Source: CAZVUW01 sp964629825 (GTDB lineage: Bacteria; Actinomycetota; Nitriliruptoria; Euzebyales; Egibacteraceae). From it: 10,263 nucleotides of DNA. Positions 6,573-10,263 of this stretch are shown here, in pieces (positions within the stretch are counted from its first letter, which is position 1; every line of letters starts with the position of its first letter). The position numbers and the translations under genes were made by a program. The stretch is from the NCBI GenBank assembly GCA_964629825.1, contig CAZVUW010000107.1:1-10263 (forward strand), given 5' to 3'. The notes under the pieces are model-generated. The model made no database searches, was not told where the DNA came from, and saw nothing but the letters and a program-made list of their open reading frames with translations.

Positions 6573-7235
6573 TCAGCCCACCGACACGTACAGGTGCTGG
6601 GCGATGTCCGGTCGCAGCCGCAGATCCGTCCCGCCGACCGACGCCAGAACGCTGCCGTCCTCCATGCGCAGCGACACCCGCTGACCGGGGGTCAGGCCGC
6701 TCTCGCGCAGGACGCGCATCATGTCAACGTCGGTCTGGAGCTTCTCCGAGATCCGGCGCAGGACGGCGGTGGAGGAGCTCGCGGCGGCCGCGCGCATGGT
6801 GACCAGCTGGACGTCGTCGGGCTCGTTGCCGAGGCCGGGGATCGGGTTGCCGTGCGGGCACTCGGTTGGCCGCTCGAGCAGATCGATCAGCCGCTCCTCG
6901 ACCGCATCCGAGATGACGTGCTCCCAGCGGCACGCCTCCTCGTGCACGTGCTCCCAGCCGAGCCCGATGACATCGGTCAGAAGCCGCTCGGCGAGGCGGT
7001 GCTTGCGCATGACGCTGACTGCCAGCTCCCGACCGGACTCGGTCAGCTCGAGCGTCCGGTCCTCGGCCATGCGCAGCAGGCCCTCGGCCTCCAGCCGGCT
7101 GACGGTCTCGCTGACCGCGGGTGCGGACAGGTGCAGACGCTCGACCAGGCGCGCCCGGATCGGGGTGATGCCCTCCTCCTCCAGCTCCCAGATGGTCCGG
7201 AGGTACATCTCCGTCGCGTCGATCAGCGGTGTCAT
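6573..7235 (-). CDS. ideR: DtxR/IdeR-family iron-dependent transcriptional repressor
   Basis: A 220-residue metal-sensing repressor. Residues 1-72 form the winged helix-turn-helix (IDATEMYLRTIWELEEEG at 5-22, recognition region SAPAVSETVSRLEAEGLL at 37-54). The dimer and metal domain follows (73-140) with RKHRLAERLL and HEEACRWEHVISD. The ligand set of Corynebacterium DtxR is present at the same numbers: Met10, Cys102, Glu105 and His106 for one site, and His79, Glu83 and His98 for the other. Cys102 marks the iron-type branch (MntR proteins have Glu there). GNPIPG (129-134) precedes a C-terminal SH3/FeoA-like domain (about 145-220). The domain's usual metal-contacting Glu/Gln pair is not obvious; QTDVDMM stands at that place. 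With Fe2+ it should bind operators of iron genes. The start ATG (7235-7233) overlaps the GH15 stop as ATGA, with GGGGAGG just upstream. The family is certain; the symbol rests on the ligand set. Confidence 0.93.
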   Translation of the reverse strand: MTPLIDATEMYLRTIWELEEEGITPIRARLVERLHLSAPAVSETVSRLEAEGLLRMAEDRTLELTESGRELAVSVMRKHRLAERLLTDVIGLGWEHVHEEACRWEHVISDAVEERLIDLLERPTECPHGNPIPGLGNEPDDVQLVTMRAAAASSSTAVLRRISEKLQTDVDMMRVLRESGLTPGQRVSLRMEDGSVLASVGGTDLRLRPDIAQHLYVSVG

Positions 7236-9178
7236 GCGCCTCCCCTGTGGCCCCAGAGCCCACCTGCGCCGGCGCCGCCCGGCGCACCACCCATCGTAGC
7301 CGGGGGCCGCCGACGGGCGGCCAGCAGCCGCAGGAGCGCCTGCTCGGCGAAGTCGACCGGCTGACCGTAGGGGATCTGCCCGCGTCGCGCAGCCGACAGG
7401 GCGCTGCAGGAGGTGATCAGCGCCATGTGGGTGAAGGCCTGTGGGAAGTTGCCGAGCAGCTCGCCGGTGACCGGATCCGCCTCCTCGGCGAACAGCCCCA
7501 CGTCGTTCGACAGCGACAGGATGCGCTGGAGCAGCGCCTCCGCCTCCTTCAGCCGGCCCGAGTACGTGTAGCAGTCGACCAGCCACAGGGAGCACAGCAG
7601 GAACGCCCCCTCGTTCCCCCTGACACCCTCGACGTGGTCGTCGACCAGATAGCGCGACACCAGCCCGTCGTGGGAGAGGCGGTCCACGACCACCTCGACG
7701 GTGTTGAGGACCAGGGGCGAGGTCGCCGGCAGGAACCCGAACGCGGGCACGAGCAGGGTCGCGGCATCCGGCGCGTCCACGTCGGCGGCCTGGCGGAACC
7801 AGCCGTCGGGCGCCGCCTCGGTCAGGAGGTACTCGCGGATGCGGTCGCGCATCGCCTCCCAGCGGGCGGTCGGGCCAGGCAGCCGCAGGCGCTCGGACAG
7901 CCGGATCGCCTTGTCGAGGGCCATCCAGCAGTTGAGCTTTGAGTGGGTGAAGTGCCGCGGCGGGCCGCGCACCTCCCAGATGCCCTGGTCGGGGATGTTC
8001 CAGCGCTCGCACACGATCTCGGCGAGCTCGGAGAGGAAGTTCCAGTCCTGCGGCGAGATGCGCCCATCCGCCAGGGCGTACAGCCAAGCCGCCTGCAGGA
8101 TCTGGCCGTACATGTCGAGCTGAACCTGACGCGCGGCGCCGTTGCCGATCCGGACCGGTCGCGAGCCGCGGTGGCCGTCGAGGTGGTCGAGGGTGAACTC
8201 GGGCAGCAGCCGCTCGCCGCCGATGCCGTACATGATCTGGAGGTCCCGCGGCCGGCCGGCGCTGGCGCGCTCCAGCCAGGCCTTGAAGGCATCGGCCTCC
8301 TCGGTGAACCCGACCACGAACAGCGACATGAGCGTCAGGGTCGCGTCGCGGATCCACGTGTAGCGGTAGTCCCAGTTGCGCTCCCCGCCGATCTCCTCGG
8401 GCAGCGACGTGGTCGGCGCCGCGACCACCGCACCGGTCGGGGCGTACTGGAGGGCCTTCAGCACCAGCGCCGAGCGCGCCACCTCCGGGCGGTGCTCGCC
8501 CTCATAGGTGCTGTGGTCGATCCAGGTCTCCCAGAAGGCGATGGTGTCCTCCAGCGCGGCGCGCATCTCGTCGACCGAGGGGTGGAGGACCGTCGAGCGG
8601 TCGACGATCGAGGGCGTCCAGGCGCAGCGGATCCAGGCCTCCTCGCCGGCCTGAAGCTGCCAGCCGCCGCTGATGGCCTCCTCCTGCCACTCCAGCGGCT
8701 CGGTGGCCGTCACCCACAGCGCGCTCGCCCCGCCGACGGCATAGCCGGTCCTGCGCGTCAGCAGCCGGAAGATCGGCGTCAGCGTCCCGTACTCGAAGCG
8801 CGGAGCGACGGCGACGCCCACGTCGACGTGGCCGTCGAGGCAGCGCAGCCGGCGCAGGATCGCGCTCTGGTTGGTGATGGTCGCGATGCCGTCCCGCGCG
8901 GTGACGGGCATGCAGTCGGTGAGCTCGAGCGTGCCCGACTCGCAGCGGAACGTCGTGACCAGGACGTTGGTGTCGCCCAGATAGGAGCGCTCGGTCTCGA
9001 CGATGCCGGCGGGGACGATCGCGAAGGCGCCGCCACGGTTCTCGTCGAGGATGCGTGCGAAGGTCGAGGGCGAGTCGAAGCGCGGGAAGCAGGCCCAGTC
9101 GATCGAGCCATCGGTCCCGACCAGCGCGGCCGAGTGGCAGTCGCCGATCAACGCATAGCTGCCGATGGCGTTCGTCAT
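7232..9178 (-). CDS. Glycoside hydrolase family 15 protein (trehalase/glucoamylase-like)
   Basis: The 648-residue enzyme has the standard GH15 layout: an N-terminal beta-sandwich domain (about 1-230, beginning IGSYALIGDCHSAALV and GSIDWACFPRFDSPS) and an (alpha/alpha)6 catalytic barrel (about 235-620). Family landmarks are GERNWDYRYTWIRDA (265-279), LDMYGQILQ (354-362), GIWEVRGPPRHFTHSKL (399-415), GNEGAFLLCSLWLV (521-534) and NFPQAFTHMALI (577-588). By family pattern Glu402 is the likely general acid and Glu523 the general base. Closely similar actinobacterial proteins include the mycobacterial GH15 trehalase, so trehalose hydrolysis is plausible, but glucoamylase or alpha-glucosidase activity is not excluded. 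There is no signal peptide, so it is cytoplasmic. The tail (about 620-648) is Gly/Ala-rich. The start ATG (9178-9176) begins the conserved first block. Its stop overlaps dtxR. It is divergent from prfB. Confidence 0.93.
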   Translation of the reverse strand: MTNAIGSYALIGDCHSAALVGTDGSIDWACFPRFDSPSTFARILDENRGGAFAIVPAGIVETERSYLGDTNVLVTTFRCESGTLELTDCMPVTARDGIATITNQSAILRRLRCLDGHVDVGVAVAPRFEYGTLTPIFRLLTRRTGYAVGGASALWVTATEPLEWQEEAISGGWQLQAGEEAWIRCAWTPSIVDRSTVLHPSVDEMRAALEDTIAFWETWIDHSTYEGEHRPEVARSALVLKALQYAPTGAVVAAPTTSLPEEIGGERNWDYRYTWIRDATLTLMSLFVVGFTEEADAFKAWLERASAGRPRDLQIMYGIGGERLLPEFTLDHLDGHRGSRPVRIGNGAARQVQLDMYGQILQAAWLYALADGRISPQDWNFLSELAEIVCERWNIPDQGIWEVRGPPRHFTHSKLNCWMALDKAIRLSERLRLPGPTARWEAMRDRIREYLLTEAAPDGWFRQAADVDAPDAATLLVPAFGFLPATSPLVLNTVEVVVDRLSHDGLVSRYLVDDHVEGVRGNEGAFLLCSLWLVDCYTYSGRLKEAEALLQRILSLSNDVGLFAEEADPVTGELLGNFPQAFTHMALITSCSALSAARRGQIPYGQPVDFAEQALLRLLAARRRPPATMGGAPGGAGAGGLWGHRGGA

Positions 9179-9256
9179 CGCAGGCGGACACCTCGCGGGC
9201 CTGACCGCTCGCAGCCCTCCCCGGATGCAGGTCGGTCGGGCTCGTGCAGCAGCGAG

Positions 9257-9318
9257 CCGGGACGGTCAGCGGGCAGCATACGACCGCCGCAGACACGGCT
9301 CGTGGCCGACCGTCCCGG
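9257..9318. repeat. 11-bp perfect inverted repeat, 40-bp spacer
   Basis: CCGGGACGGTC at 9257-9267 is the exact reverse complement of GACCGTCCCGG at 9308-9318. The right arm lies where a -35 box would be for the TAGCAT at 9331; the left arm lies just downstream of TATGCT on the other strand. The arms are far enough apart for two operator half-regions but long for a terminator hairpin. The repeat is certain; its function is unknown. Confidence 0.6.
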
Positions 9319-9330
9319 TGACCGGATGGG

Positions 9331-9336
9331 TAGCAT
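9331..9336 (+). promoter_or_regulatory. Candidate -10 element for prfB
   Basis: TAGCAT fits the actinobacterial TANNNT pattern and lies 46 bp before the prfB GTG, which would give a leader of about 40 nt. The region 17-19 bp upstream (CCGACC/GACCGT) resembles a -35 only weakly. The same hexamer occurs at a similar distance upstream of the osmoprotectant operon. Confidence 0.3.
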
Positions 9337-9382
9337 CTCCACGCGGACTGCAACGGCATGAATTGCGAGGGAAGAGGACGAC

Positions 9383-10263
<881 letters not shown>

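Larger units (their letters stand above)
9179..9382. promoter_or_regulatory. Divergent intergenic region between GH15 gene and prfB, with inverted repeats
   Basis: This 204-bp gap is the longest in the window and must hold start signals for both directions. It contains an 11-bp perfect inverted repeat (9257-9267 and 9308-9318, 40 bp between the arms) and a 6-bp hairpin (9239-9244 with 9253-9258). Possible -10 elements of the TANNNT type are TAGCAT at 9331-9336 (plus, 46 bp before the prfB start) and TATGCT at 9280-9275 (minus, toward GH15). No convincing -35 was found for either. No small reading frame with a good ribosome site stands out. Confidence 0.5.

Noticed and set aside
7943..9361. 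Long open plus-strand frame of about 470 codons antisense to the GH15 gene
   Set aside because: It shows no recognisable family and has repetitive Arg/Gly/Ala/Val composition. It exists because GC-rich codons rarely give stops on the opposite strand; the GH15 reading has full conserved motifs.

Overview
The window is a densely packed, very GC-rich stretch of bacterial chromosome (roughly 70% G+C by eye, GTG and TTG starts common, almost no intergenic space). It holds ten protein genes, two of them cut by the window edges. The gene families suggest a high-GC actinobacterium: an iron-type DtxR/IdeR regulator whose metal ligands sit at the same residue numbers as in Corynebacterium DtxR, a GH15 enzyme of the mycobacterial trehalase type, and TANNNT-like -10 motifs. 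A deep-branching class such as Thermoleophilia is my guess; the sequence does not prove it.

Layout. Minus strand, 1-645: the first 215 codons of aconitase A, preceded 32 bp upstream by a YdcF/SanA-type (DUF218) membrane-anchored protein at 678-1337. Plus strand, 1404-3082: an alpha/beta hydrolase and an EamA-type transporter that overlap by 4 nt. The transporter's 3' end runs 92 bp into the convergent gene that follows. Minus strand, 2991-6476: a complete osmoprotectant (betaine/choline/carnitine-type) ABC importer in the order ATPase with CBS domains, permease, permease, lipoprotein binding protein. Minus strand, 6573-9178: a GH15 glycosidase and a DtxR-family iron repressor, again overlapping by 4 nt and lying directly upstream of the importer. 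Plus strand from 9383: the start of prfB (release factor 2), including the classical self-regulatory +1 frameshift site.

How the genes may work together. The importer is a self-contained operon for taking up compatible solutes. The GH15 protein is probably a trehalase or related alpha-glucosidase, and trehalose is itself a compatible solute, so the minus-strand run from 9178 to 2991 could link solute uptake and trehalose breakdown to an iron-sensing regulator. That link is inference. The 96-bp gap between dtxR and the importer is rich in repeats: two 12-bp direct repeats 22 bp apart and a perfect 10-bp palindrome next to the ribosome binding site. It is the best candidate for a regulatory switch in the window.

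I see no tRNA, rRNA, CRISPR array, insertion sequence or phage remnant, and no gene-free stretch longer than about 205 bp. The most clear-cut special mechanism is the prfB frameshift. The most unexplained features are the repeat-bearing gap 6477-6572, the GH15-dtxR coupling and the 92-bp convergent gene overlap.
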